From: Phorcus lineatus
Taxonomy: Eukaryota > Mollusca > Gastropoda > Trochida > Trochidae
Assembly (NCBI GenBank): GCA_921293015.1
Contig: OV121098.1
Location: 17,384,161 to 17,448,160, forward strand
Reading direction: 5' to 3'
Length of the DNA: 64,000 nt
Of this stretch, positions 10,901 to 21,700 are shown piece after piece. Positions within the stretch are counted from its first letter, which is position 1; the number at the start of each line of letters is the position of its first letter. Under the pieces are notes generated by a model that worked only from the letters and a program-made list of their open reading frames with translations, did no database searches and was not told the DNA's origin. The position numbers and the translations under genes were made by a program.

Positions 10901-13900
10901 TTTTTGGGAGAAACTTACGCAATGTACTGTATTGGAACCAAGAGTGTTTATGCTGTTGTATTACTTAGTACGAAATATTTTGTGGTCTAGTGTATTCAAA
11001 GTGAAAAGCATTACAATGTTGTTACAGAACAGTGACCATATATAATAGCAGAAAAAGAATAACGTCGTTTGCAGACAAAATAAGTACAGCTGAGTTAACT
11101 CAGGATGAAGTTGTATACCAGGATGGAACTCTGAATTAACTTTATTTCATTAACTCATTAGTGAAAATGGTGAACCATAGCGGGCTGAGAACACTTCCCT
11201 GCCTTACCTCGATATCACATTGAAACATTTCCGAAAAGGCAATGTTAGACTAAACACAAGACCTTACACATTCATTAATAGGTCGTACACTGTTTAACGT
11301 TTTAGGAGACACAACCTTCCTAATCAATTCTGAAAATTATTTTGATCTATTAACCAAATCAGAAGCCTCGAGGAATCGACTCTGCTTTTTTGGTTTCAGA
11401 GATACATATCATTTAGATACTAAAAAATGTAACAGTGTTATAATTGGGTTCACAATATCTGCAATAATAGAGATTCTTGTACTTTTCGGGTCGAGTCCGT
11501 TGCAGATAGAATCCTTCTAGCGTCTGTAGTATGAAGGAAAGATTATTATCAATGGGAAATAACCAGTTCTAAGTCCTACCTGAGACTCGGTGATCAATGA
11601 TCGGAATATATAACGTATTGTAAGCTCGCGTGGTTCACAAACGTTCGAATGTAGCTTGAACATCAATCATTTTCCATTGCAAACTCAAAACAAATTACTC
11701 TTTTTTTCCAGAATGACTGAAAGGGGCAATGGCACGGGTGTTTATATAAATAGAGTGTCCTTCATGAAAAAAAAATTCCAATAGCAAGACCACTTTTTTA
11801 AATCTAGAGAAACAGCTTTAGAGGGTAGTGGCAGGAAGAGTTAATCTTTGAGAATACAAATACAAAGTATGTTCAATCCACAGGAGAATCGTCTAGAGTC
11901 ATACCATGAAGGGCGAGTTGGGTTCACGTACAAATGTCAAATTGTAAAAAAGACAGCATTTTTAATATTTCTAAAATATTTCACATGAATAGCTAAATTC
12001 TGCTTTGTCAACAGAACAGCAACGCCGGATTTTCCTGATGTAGATGTGTTACAGCGTGAACAGAATACTGATATATGATATTGATATTTGTCACAGTTTG
12101 AAGAGTCTACGGAGATTCTTTGGCATTGAATATGTCGTTTCAAGTTTTTAAACAGTTCACAGATTTGAATAAATTATCATATTGCAAGGGCGTAGTATGG
12201 ATATCTGTATATATAAATTCAGATTTCAAAATTCTAATAAGTCTTAAGAAGGTCATGTAATCGGAATGAATCATTAACAAGACTACATAGTAGAACCATC
12301 GTATTTTCTGATTGAACGAAAGAGGCTTTAAAGTTAAAGTTAAACTGTTGTATAAATGCTGGTATTAATGCTTGTTGAACTTTCGATTTTAAAACCATTT
12401 TTAAGCCAGTGATCAACCACATTACGAAAGTTATATTTTTTTCAATTACATACATAAGGTCATTGTTCACTTTTGTATAACAAGTCGCGTCCTGTCACCA
12501 ACTTTTATTTTCAAAGTAGGCCCAAATGCCTTATGGTGCCATCAGTTGTATATGTACACTCTTGACGTATGAGGAACACGTTTACAAAGATGATCGATGA
12601 TTTCAAAACTTTAATGTTCAGACCATCCTAGTAAGAGAATTATAAAATATCAGTTACCGTAATTTGTTTAAAGTGCAAGCGTTAACAATAGGGAACGATG
12701 GATCAATAACATATACGTTGCTTGCAGTCCATGCTGGTCGACAACGAGGACTTCACATACGCTTCTTGGACCGGAAAACCAATTCCGTACGGGGAGGCGG
12801 GGGACTGTTACACCGTACAGGCTGACCACACGACACCTACCTGCGGACCTGTCGGCTATTTCCGGTTGGAGTTGACCGACACTGGCATGTTAATAGCCTT
12901 TGTGAGTAGACCTAAACGCATCATTGGTATCCAGCAAACAAGCTGCGTATGTGTCACCATCTACTACACGTTAGATTATTACTAGGTTGTATGATCACGA
13001 TATTAAGTGACATAGAACATTATGACATACGTGTTCTGAATATCTTTATGATATAACTTTCGTTATTTGTCTTTTATAGTGTCGTGTAACCTGTTGAAAA
13101 TAATGAGACCAGGTTCTACATGATTATAGAATAGCACAACGTTTCACAACCGTTACCCGACACAGACGTTATAACCATATTCTATTATGTCTTACAAATG
13201 AATGTCAAATTAGCGTTTAGTATATGTTTCAATGGACGTTTCAGGGATGTTTCGGCGGACATTCTTCAGACAGAGTATGCTAGCAAGCTGTATTTCTCTG
13301 AAACCGAAAATATTGTGGCAACAAATGACCGGGATGTTTGATGCTTAATTATTTCTTTTACGACGTGGCATTCAAATTGTTTTAGGAATAAATATTTCAA
13401 CAAACGCGCTACTGCACCTTTAGACTTGGTGAACTGTATGGCACTGCACTCTACCTTTGTTCAGGTATCAAATACCACCATTTACTCTCCGGAATGAAAG
13501 TTTCGGAAGACTCAAGTGTCCCTGGTCTCTGACCTTTGATCCTAATAGCCTGTTTTCTTAAATTGGTATTTCATCTTTCCCCCCATCTATCCCTGGATTA
13601 TATAAACCTTGCCGCAAGCCAGTCAAAATTCGTGTTTTGAGTGAGGCGCCCTCTTCGTCGAAAAGTTGCAATTCTCATATGACTTCTCTTTGGGCTATAT
13701 TTCCAACAGCTTTGGCGACCTTAACAGAATGTCACTTAAATTCGTGGTAAAATGTTATGTCTGTTTTCTATTATACATACCTATCTCAAATGAATGACAA
13801 AATCAAATTGTATATTATGATAAACTAATTTGTTTATCTTTTTCATTTATGCAGTCTAAGTATGCGCTAGGAGTAGATCTTCTTTAGAATACCCGTGTAG

Positions 13901-16900
13901 ACATCTTTCACAAAAGTATTTTCCCCCTTTATGTTTAATTTTGATTGATCGTATAAAGCGTATCCAAGTTCTTTATCCATGTATAATAATACTTTTTCGT
14001 TTTCCTCATTAAGAAACAGGTTAATTGTATTCCTTAAATATGACACAATTGTTACTATTCCCTAGTACATTAGAAATTAACGTTATTTAATATTACTTTT
14101 ATCTAGTCTTTAAAGTTGTGAAACATGAGTAGGCAGGTCTATACCATTAGAATTAAGCCCATTGTCAGTAGGATACGAAGAGGGTCTATCCGAACGTGAA
14201 TTAGCTGGAAATAAGGCAGATCACAAAGCCCATCTGAGACATTTATCATCATTATTCTTTACATTGATAAGAATGTAAGTCATATATCTTTATTCTTCTG
14301 TTAATGTGATTCCCTGCTCTAAAACTTTTGTATGTTATGATTTCCTTATCGAAATATTCTGATTTGAAATTTGCTTTTCCATTTGTTCTTATTGTTCTGC
14401 GTTTGAGGTTAATTTGGGGTTTGATGTAGGGTTAATTATATTTTCAATCATTTTAGTTGATATAATGTATATTCAGATGGAGCTTTCAAAATGGCGTCTG
14501 CCCAAGACTAAAATTGGGTGATGTTATTTTCTTTCCCATGCCATTTATTATAATCTAGAAAAATATTCTTGTCCTCTACAATTTTTAATTTCATTATTTA
14601 AAAGGTATTCAATTAAATGAATACGCTGCCATTGTGCAACCTATCGACTAGCAGCATTTTTCTTTAACATTTATTTTTGAAAAAGAACCTTTATTTAAAT
14701 ACTTATCACTAATCTCAAACATTGTTCTAATTTCATTATACTTTGTAGCAATACTTAATTCTTCATAAACTTCATAAAAACAAAAGGGTATCAACCCCAA
14801 TCTTGTGTTTCTACCTAGAATTATGTTTAAGTTTATTTGATTGGGCATTCCATTTTTATGTTATGTGCGAAAATATTATTTTAATATATATGAATTTTTT
14901 AATTTATTCAGGGACAAGACCTACCACAGCCATTACTAAAACAACAAATAATATGCCACCATACTTTGATATTCTGAACTGCAGCCAATCTCATTAAAAT
15001 AAAATCTAACATTGCTGCACTACGTTCCGCCACATGCGTAATGTAGTGGAGCATTTTGATTTCATTTTAATGAGATTGAACTTCAGCCAGAGTTGGCTCA
15101 GGTTCTAATGGTTTTTAGGGTTAACAAAGTCTCATATGAAATAAATGCATTGCTTCATCAACATATTCAAAGGTTTTAATGTTCATTTATGAAATCTTGT
15201 TTTTCTATTCTTTGCTTCTCCGATACAGTTTTGTCAGATGCTAGTTTTTCTAAAGAATAGTTGCTCCAAAGAAATGCCATTGCATAATTATACAACCGCA
15301 CCACCCACCATAAGAGCAATTGTTGCCATTTTATAGATAAGGTTTCGTATGTTTACGGTATGATTAAGAAAAAATGTAAATACATGAGTTTGAAATAGCT
15401 AAGTCATTATATCAATGGGGATTAGTTTCTGTTTAACAAGAAGTCTTACATAAACATCGCTCCCCAACACGTAGTGTAACCATCTAAACATCATTAGTAT
15501 TGAGGTCCCGTTTAATTGTACTAGTTTTGAATATCATTTTGCTGACTCTTGTAATTCCAATGACTTATCCAGTTAATACTGCGGTACAATACAGTGTATT
15601 TACGAGGGGAAGTCAAAAAGTTAATGGAAGTGAGAATTGATACACCCCTGAAGACATCATCGTTGATGTCATTATTGAGATAGGCAAACTGAAGACATCA
15701 TCGTTGATGTCATTATTGAGATAGGCAAACTGAAGACATCATCGTTGATGTCATTATTGAGATAGGCAAACTGAAGACATCATCGTTGATGTCATTATTG
15801 AGATAGGCAAACTGAAGACATCATCGTTGATGTCATTATTGAGATAGGCAAACTGAAGACATCATCGTTGATGTCATTATTGAGATAGGCAAACTGAAGA
15901 CATCATCGTTGATGTCATTATTGAGACTGAAGACAGTTTAAAGAAGTAAACAACCTTCCCGATCATTTACTTGAAATTTACAGCCTGTTGAACCCTCGTA
16001 CCTTCCTGAAAAGATGGAAGTTCTACAACTAAGCATTGCAGGTTTTAAAGTTTCTGAAGTGCACAAGATCGAAACCAAAGACCTGAATCAAGTCGTGAGC
16101 TCTTGGACATCTGCAATGCTGATCCCGACAAAATTCAAACCCGATTCGATATAGTAACCGAGAATGTAGTTCCGGTGGATAACTTCACACGAGCTAGATA
16201 GACTTGATTCTAGTCTAGTTAGGAAGTTTCACGCACTTATGAACGATTTTCTTGGGGAATGAACATCACATGACTGCTCTCAACCTATCGACGTTCTGCA
16301 ATATGTGTAAACTCAAAAATGTCAGTATTGAGGCAGGCCTACAGTTCATTTAAATTCTAAAGCTTGAAAGGTATAAACAAGACACAATACAGTTTGAAAG
16401 AAAATTGTCTGAGAAAAAAGTTGGAGAAAACGATTGTCAATGAATAGTTCTAATTTAGACTATAATTTGTTTCCAAAATAACAGATGATAAGCAAATAGC
16501 ATTTATTTCTATTTCGTGAGGCCTATACGTCCTAGCCGTGTGAGTTATACACAGAGATAGAGATTTCAGGAGAGAAACGCACACGATATGCGGTTTCCCT
16601 CCTTTATATTCTCAAATGAATAAATAAAAATCAAATGTAACATATGTTTGTTCAAATCTTACACCTGATACCTGCTTCACATGTCACTATTTACAGGCGC
16701 AGTGGAGCTACAACGAAGCTAACACGTACATGAAAACCACCTACTCAACGTTCTCCAATCTGACGGTAAACTGCGGCGGCTTCTGCGGCTACTGCGACAT
16801 AGATGCTCCTGGCATCTTGCTGACAGTGGATAGGAGTCAAAGTACGTATAAAGTCCGTTTCAACAGAACACATATACTTCAATTTACCTCGATATCAAAA

Positions 16901-17119
16901 GACCCTCGAAAAGTCCAACCAAATTAGTTCAATCGATTATTTTTTAGATTTGTCAAATGATATTTGCCAATAGCGGCACTGCAGTCGAAATGTAAAAGAG
17001 AAAAAAGCATGTTAATGGACTCGCCCTTTTCCGTGGGTACGGCGTGTCTCGGTACTTGTTCTATTTGATTCTTGTTTGTTCCAGTGATAAATCCGGCATC
17101 TGCAGTCCTCCTCGAATAG
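7681..17119 (+). CDS. Secreted PAN/apple-like plus GON domain protein (five exons)
   Basis: Exons 7681-7993, 8539-8819, 12728-12901, 16697-16841 and 17085-17119 join in phase into 315 codons plus TAG, with GT/AG at every border. Residues 2-18 are hydrophobic and look like a signal peptide. Cys54, 58, 64 and 76 (QCAAVCDRDPFCLSFY) form a PAN/apple-like core, and N93-S-T is a possible glycosylation site. Residues about 112-300 match the GON domain known from ADAMTS9/20: CADIKAAHPTAPDADYWMYP, VPREYLTLP, IPYGEAGDCY and NCGGFCGYC (281-289). GON regions are extracellular and act in secretory-pathway or matrix functions in ADAMTS proteins. No metalloprotease or thrombospondin repeats are present here, so catalytic activity is not expected. 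AATAAA lies at 17171-17176, about 50 bases after the stop. Function unknown; the domain calls are from motif recognition only. Confidence 0.8.
8539..8819 (+). CDS. PAN-GON gene exon 2 (GON part 1)
   Basis: The acceptor is TTTCTTTCAG and the donor GTGAGT follows Asp. It encodes the first half of GON, including the DADYWMYP and MSELVPREYLTLP segments. An antisense open frame across it is a shadow. Confidence 0.82.
8839..8950. mobile_element. Foldback hairpin in intron 2 of the PAN-GON gene
   Basis: CAAAGCTTAACTATTGCCAG and its near reverse complement CTGGCAATAGTTGAGCTTTG face each other across a short loop (TTATTTAACTT). The arms extend about 50 bases each way with a few mismatches. It is MITE-like, has no coding capacity, and begins 20 bases after the exon 2 donor. 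Confidence 0.65.
9250..9879 (-). mobile_element. TTAA-flanked non-autonomous DNA element, copy 2 (inverted)
   Basis: This is an inverted copy of the element at 5899-6524. For example AAGCCGACAGCGGCTGTC at about 9714 is the reverse complement of the sequence near 6048. TTAA lies at both edges (9250-9253 and 9876-9879). It sits in intron 2 of the PAN-GON gene, transcribed antisense relative to copy 1. Confidence 0.7.
9905..10425 (+). mobile_element. Same element family, partial copy 3, head-to-head with copy 2
   Basis: It resembles 5970-6500 in direct orientation (shared segments such as TGAAATGCTTAAAATTCTTT and CAGCTGTGCATAAAATGG) but is more diverged and lacks clean ends. With copy 2 it forms an imperfect head-to-head arrangement about 1.2 kb long. 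Confidence 0.6.
10426..12727. other. Rest of intron 2 of the PAN-GON gene
   Basis: AT-rich intron with scattered short open frames on both strands. None shows a recognisable domain or usable splice borders. Homopolymer T and A runs occur at about 10670 and 11770. Confidence 0.55.
12728..12901 (+). CDS. PAN-GON gene exon 3 (GON part 2)
   Basis: The acceptor is CTTGCAG and the donor GTGAGT. It is phase 0 at both ends, so skipping it would keep frame. It encodes DFTYASWTGKPIPYGEAGDC and GYFRLELTDTG, the central GON motifs. Confidence 0.8.
14986..15078. mobile_element. Small palindromic MITE, copy 1
   Basis: The ends are inverted: CAATCTCATTAAAAT at 14986 and ATTTTAATGAGATTG ending at 15078, with the flanking AAATC/GATTT also paired. 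A second copy with the same ends and core words (TGCGTAATG, TAGTGGAGCATTTT) lies at 21114-21186. Confidence 0.7.
15601..16000. mobile_element. Mariner-like terminal repeat element carrying a minisatellite
   Basis: TACGAGGGGAAGTCAAAAAG at 15601 and the inverted CCCTCGTA ending at 16000 resemble mariner/Tc1-type ends, which are flanked by TA. The space between is mostly the 41-bp tandem repeat. A possible transposase scrap follows at 16090-16190. Confidence 0.5.
15650..15925. repeat. 41-bp minisatellite, seven copies
   Basis: Units start at 15650, 15691, 15732, 15773, 15814, 15855 and 15896, a strict 41-base period with essentially no divergence; the last unit is cut short. Each unit holds a short hairpin (GACATCA, loop TCGT, TGATGTC). 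Near-identity of copies indicates recent expansion. Confidence 0.95.
16090..16190 (+). pseudogene. Possible mariner transposase fragment
   Basis: One frame reads ELLDICNADPDKIQTRFDIV, followed by TEN, similar in spacing to the mariner segment in which an ELL..N.DP stretch precedes R.VT.DE. No catalytic triad can be read and stops lie on both sides. It is a relic at best. Confidence 0.35.
16697..16841 (+). CDS. PAN-GON gene exon 4 (GON C-terminal, Cys/Gly-rich)
   Basis: The acceptor is TATTTACAG and the donor GTACGT, ending in phase 1. It encodes WSYNEANTYM and NCGGFCGYCDIDAPG, corresponding to the conserved GGxCGxC end of GON domains. Confidence 0.8.
17085..17119 (+). CDS. PAN-GON gene terminal exon
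   Basis: The acceptor TTTGTTCCAG is followed by 11 codons ending in TAG. The phase matches the exon 4 donor and AATAAA follows at 17171. It is short, so another splice form is possible, but phase and polyA signal agree. Confidence 0.6.
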
Positions 17120-17176
17120 ACAAAGCAGGGAACAGGGAGATAGACCCTCTCTAACTTTACGTTGATGTGGAATAAA

Positions 17177-18680
17177 GTCATTAAACTAGGAAAATTGTTT
17201 AGAATTATAGATCTATCCACTGTGCTGCCATTCAAACCTTTTTTCAAATCACTAAGGTGGAAAATCCGCAATGAAAATGCCAAGCTTTGAAGATAATTTC
17301 TCCTTTAAATAATATAACATACATCTATAGTCTAACTATTCGCATGGACTTAAGAATCTAGGATGTCCATAATACATAAATAACACACCTGTTAATTCAC
17401 CACCAAATAGCCTATGTAAAACATGCAAGATCCGTCCTACATCTTACAGATTCAGACACGGTTGGTTGTAGATATGTATATACATGTATAAAATATAAAC
17501 TTCCCCGGTTCCCGCCGCCAAATAAACGAGCTCTTATGCGTAGTTACGTGAGATGAGAGGCGTTTACTCAGTAAAAGATGTATGTATAATAACCAATTAA
17601 TTGGACAAAACCCCGATTGACAAGTTTGATATCTTACAAATGGATTTATCGAAGATTTAAGACTTTAAATGACGGTTTATTCTTAAAGTCACCGTAACCA
17701 GAAGGGTTAACGCAGAGACGTCGTGAAGTGCACAACGGCGGAGACATATACAGTTGTACGCTTCATGACCATAGAGGCCTTTACAGTCTATCTGCCCGTG
17801 ATAATTCGACCGTATCTTTGGAAGGTCGAATGAAGGTACGATTTCATTAATTTACGCTCGATTAAATATCTATTGAAATTGAATTCTCTCAACAAGGATA
17901 GAATAAACACTATATATTAATTATTGTCTGCTGACAGAACAAATTTTCTCAAATACGAGAGGATAGATATTTCATTGTTGTCTGCAGACAGCGCTGGTCT
18001 TCTCAAGTAGGAGACCAAACACAACAGAATCTTATGTGCAGACAGAATTCAGTCAGAAATGACATGCAACAGACAGCACTGATCTCTCCGGTAAGCTTTT
18101 AAAAGACAAGCCAAATATTGTCCCTTGTTTCCAGATAGCACTGACTTTCCCCTGTAGGAGAGAATCGTGTGAGTGCAGAAAGCACTGATCTTCCCAAATC
18201 GAAGACTACATGCAAAAGCATCTTGTCTGCAGATTACAGCACTGGTCTTCTCCAGGAGGAGACCACATACAACAGAATCTTATGTGCAGACAGCACTGGT
18301 CTCTCCGGTAAGCTTTTAAAAGACAAGCCAAATATTGTCCCTTGTTTCCAGACAGCACTGACTTTGTCTGGGACATTATCGGGAATTAAGGCGTTAAGGA
18401 ATTAGACGTTACATTGGACAGCATGGTCTCAAACCGTGGTATCTACAGCTAAGAAACATCGGTCAGATACGACGGAAGATGCAGCTCTCGAGCCTATCAA
18501 TGTACTGCTGTATACATAACCTTGTATAAATAAATATTGTATCTACATAACCTATGAACGTCATGCGTTCAAACTAAGCCTTATTTAACAATTCCACGGT
18601 CAAGTTAGTGTCCCTCTTCCGAAGCTGAAAACTTTTGGGTTTTCATGACATATCATTTGGCTTTGATGATAAACTAAATA
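17177..18680. repeat. Intergenic with a local 217-bp duplication
   Basis: No gene. A block starting TCTCCGGTAAGCTTTTAAAA occurs at 18082 and again at 18299, with about 70 bases nearly identical. Shorter words (CAGCACTGGTCTTCTC, AACAGAATCTTATGTGCAGA) also recur between 17980 and 18370. An open frame of 78 codons through it (18169-18405) comes from the repeat and is not a gene. Confidence 0.7.
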
Positions 18681-18689
18681 TTAGATATG

Positions 18690-20870
18690 ATGATATAAAG
18701 TCAAAACATCAGACATGAAAAACGAAATATCTCAGACGATAGAATCCCAAAGTATCCGAAAAAGAAGAAATGAAATTCAAGATAGATTAGATATAGAATA
18801 TAGAAATTAGATGAAATTCTCGCTTTCAAGACGGACGACATTATGCTCCGATCAAAAGGCGAATGGAATGGGGGAAAACCAAAGTCTTTCCTAGCAATAC
18901 AGAAACGTAACTTCCCAAATAAAGTTATAATCAAACTAAAAACGATGAAGGTGTTACTCTTAGAAAAACAGGAGATTTGATTGATAATACAGAGCACTTT
19001 AATTGAAAGCTGTATACGAAACAATGTGTAGATAATACAGATCTTGAGAAGTGTATAAAAATCCCGATATACTTTAGTTAAAAAGACAAACAAAAGGAAA
19101 CACTGGAGGGGGAGATGACGTTTGCAGAAGTACTTAATGCTTTGGAAAATATGAAAAATAGTATAAGATTTTGGACCTTCAGGTTTTACAGCAGAATTCA
19201 ATACATTTTTCTGGGTTGAGTTAATGAAGTATTTAATCAAATCCAAAGGAATAACAGTCAGAAGGATTAATCACATACTTCCCTAAACCAGGCAAATCAA
19301 AAGAACGCTTGCAAAATTGGAGGCTAATTTCTTAGCTAAACTTTTTTTTCGTATAAAATTGCATCAGCAGCGATTGCAAAAAGAATTAAACCAATTTCAA
19401 ATGATGAAATTAATGAAGATCAAAAAAGCTCTGTGCCAAACAGTTATATAGGTGCCATAGACGTTATGGATTAGTGCTGCTTAAATTGATTTTGAGAATG
19501 CTTCTATCTCAAAGGTACTGGATCTTTTCAATATCGGTAAGTCATTAAAACATTGGATGCGAACATTCTACACAGATATAAAATCAAGTGTGTAAGTAAA
19601 AGGTTTCGCAACAGACTACTTTAACTTAACTAGAGGATACACACAGGGAGATCACCTATCACCTTAGATATTTATTTTATGTGCTGAAATATTAGCAAAC
19701 ATCCTAAAATAAGAAGAATCATCATCTGAAGTACAGGATACCTTTATCACAATTTGCAGATGTCACAACATTGATATGAGATGGAACAGAAAGTTTCACC
19801 CAAAACACCTTACAAATCTTAAGACAATATGCATCATTTTCGGGTTAAAAAATTAAAACAAGTAAAACACAAGATGCCAAAAGTAAGATCACTAAAATTT
19901 GGTAAAGACATTATGCGTACAAAATGGAAATTAAAGTGAAATAAAACTGAATTTACCCTCCTTGGCATAATCTTTTATCCATAATTTGGCAGAAATGTTA
20001 GAAAGAAACTACAAGGATAAACTAAAACAAATACGACTAACAATGAAGAAATGGTTAGCACTTGAAAAGTCCACATATCAACAGGCAGAAATACAGTTTT
20101 GAAAAATCTTATATTACCAAAACTTTACTATTTATTTTCATAATTTCTAAATACATGCAAAACCTTTATATAAGAATTAAATACCTAAATTTTCAAATTT
20201 ATTTGGCAAAACAAACCGGATAAAATACGTCGCAAAACTCTCACCGAAAATGGTGGTTAAAGGGTACCAAACTTAGAAATACCATATCTAATCCCAAAAA
20301 TTACTTGGATTAGGAGATTATTTAAAAATGATTCAAAACTTAAAAACATTTTTTTAGAATAACGTCAACACAACTATAATATATGTAACTTGCGAACAAC
20401 ATATCAAACATAATATACTGACTAAGCGTCCAAATGGTTTTTGGAAGGATGTTTTATTAACATGGGGACAGTACATCAACAGACAAAGCTAAAACATTGA
20501 ATAAGAAGATGATATTCTGACGCAACCAGTTTAGCATAAAGGCAACTTCCACATCGACCATAAGCCAATGCACTATAGACTCTATGAAAGGTCTGGAGTA
20601 CACACTGTAAACGAATTGGTTGACGGAAAAGGAAACTTTCTAACTTTTGAACAATCTAAAAGAAACATACAACATATGCTGCGATTTGTAAAACAATACA
20701 AGATTACTGCAAATTTTCCATTATCACACTTCAAAAAAAAACTGTCATGCCTTCCATTCCTTTCTTTTTACAGGATCTAATAAAATCAAACAGAGGTTGC
20801 AGGATATTCTATGACACATTACAGAAAACTGAAAAACAAATTATTAAATATAAAACAAATGGAACTTAGA
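18690..20870 (+). pseudogene. L1/Tx1-like retrotransposon relic
   Basis: Scattered frames show the canonical order of an L1/Tx1-type RT. An EGEKP-like linker (about 18860) is followed by a GPSGFTAEF-type motif (about 19165), ITYFPKPGKSKERLQNWRLI (about 19270), a QGDHLSP-like motif (about 19640) and a FADVTT-like degenerate catalytic box (about 19755). A C-terminal region near 20570-20740 reads YRLYERSGVHTVNELVDGKG. Stops and frameshifts are frequent and A-richness is strong. A 181-codon antisense frame at 18701-19246 is a shadow of it. Confidence 0.75.
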
Positions 20871-21700
20871 TAAAACGAGTTAATGACGGAAAGTGATCAG
20901 AAATAAAATCTATAAAAACTAGTAAAAAGTATTACTAGTATTACAAAATTACACTATTGAGTACATATTTCAAAAGAAAACATTCACTATATTAAATGTA
21001 ACTTTGACATAATTCATAAATGAGAAAAAAATTAATGTAGAGATGGTTCCATATTCTCAGCTGGTTGCTCTTTCCGCTTCTTGTAATTGATAAAATTTAA
21101 TTCAGTTTCTCTTCAATCCCATTAAAATAAAATCTAATATGCGTAATGAATAGTGGAGCATTTTAGATTTCATTTTAATGAGATTGGTTTCTCTTAGGAA
21201 GAATTTACAAAATAAATTTCATGCATATCAATATATCGAACAAAATAATAAACCCCAAATTCAGAATTTGTTTTTTTTATCAAACGAGTTTTCTATTGCG
21301 TAAGATGAATTGCTGATAGTGTTAACATCTTGTTAAAATCTTTTGAAATATTATCTAATAAAATGTGTTTCTTTTTTTTCTTATCATGCATGCTTGTGTG
21401 TTGCTTGATAATATCTGACAATATCTTCTTGTAAAGCTTTAATGTCCACCTGGACATGATGCATTTGTAACAAGTGTCTTTTGTAAAAAGCACAATAACA
21501 TTTAAATGGGTGTATTTTTTACCCTTATGGTTAAACAATAAATCTTCTTTATTGTGATTAGTATTTCGCTTACTTCGATTGTTCTTCAAGCCATACTGTC
21601 AAATGTTTCTTGATAATTTTTACATAGCGACAATCACATAATAAATATGTAATGGTTTCAAATAGGGCATTACAAGATGAAATTACTCCATTTATGAAGT
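20871..21700. other. Intergenic, one small MITE
   Basis: Apart from the palindromic MITE at 21114-21186 nothing coding is seen. The minus-strand open frame at 21293-21589 is lysine-rich low-complexity translation of AT-rich DNA. Confidence 0.45.
21114..21186. mobile_element. Small palindromic MITE, copy 2
   Basis: CAATCCCATTAAAATAAAAT at the left end and ATTTTAATGAGATTG at the right end match the copy at 14986-15078, with about 20 bases deleted from the centre. Confidence 0.7.

Larger units (their letters stand above)
12902..16696. other. Intron 3 of the PAN-GON gene
   Basis: It has no exon-like coding stretch of its own. It holds a short palindromic MITE (14986-15078) and a mariner-like relic with a 41-bp minisatellite (15601-16200). 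At 13598-13606 there is ATTATATAA, followed by a GC-richer stretch, which could be part of an old LTR or promoter; I cannot decide. Confidence 0.5.

Noticed and set aside
15650..15925. CRISPR-like direct repeats
   Set aside because: The copies are contiguous 41-base units without unique spacers, in an intron of an animal gene. It is a minisatellite.
18701..19246. 181-codon minus-strand open frame
   Set aside because: It is antisense to the L1/Tx1-like relic; the Phe/Ile-rich translation is what A-rich sense DNA gives on the other strand.
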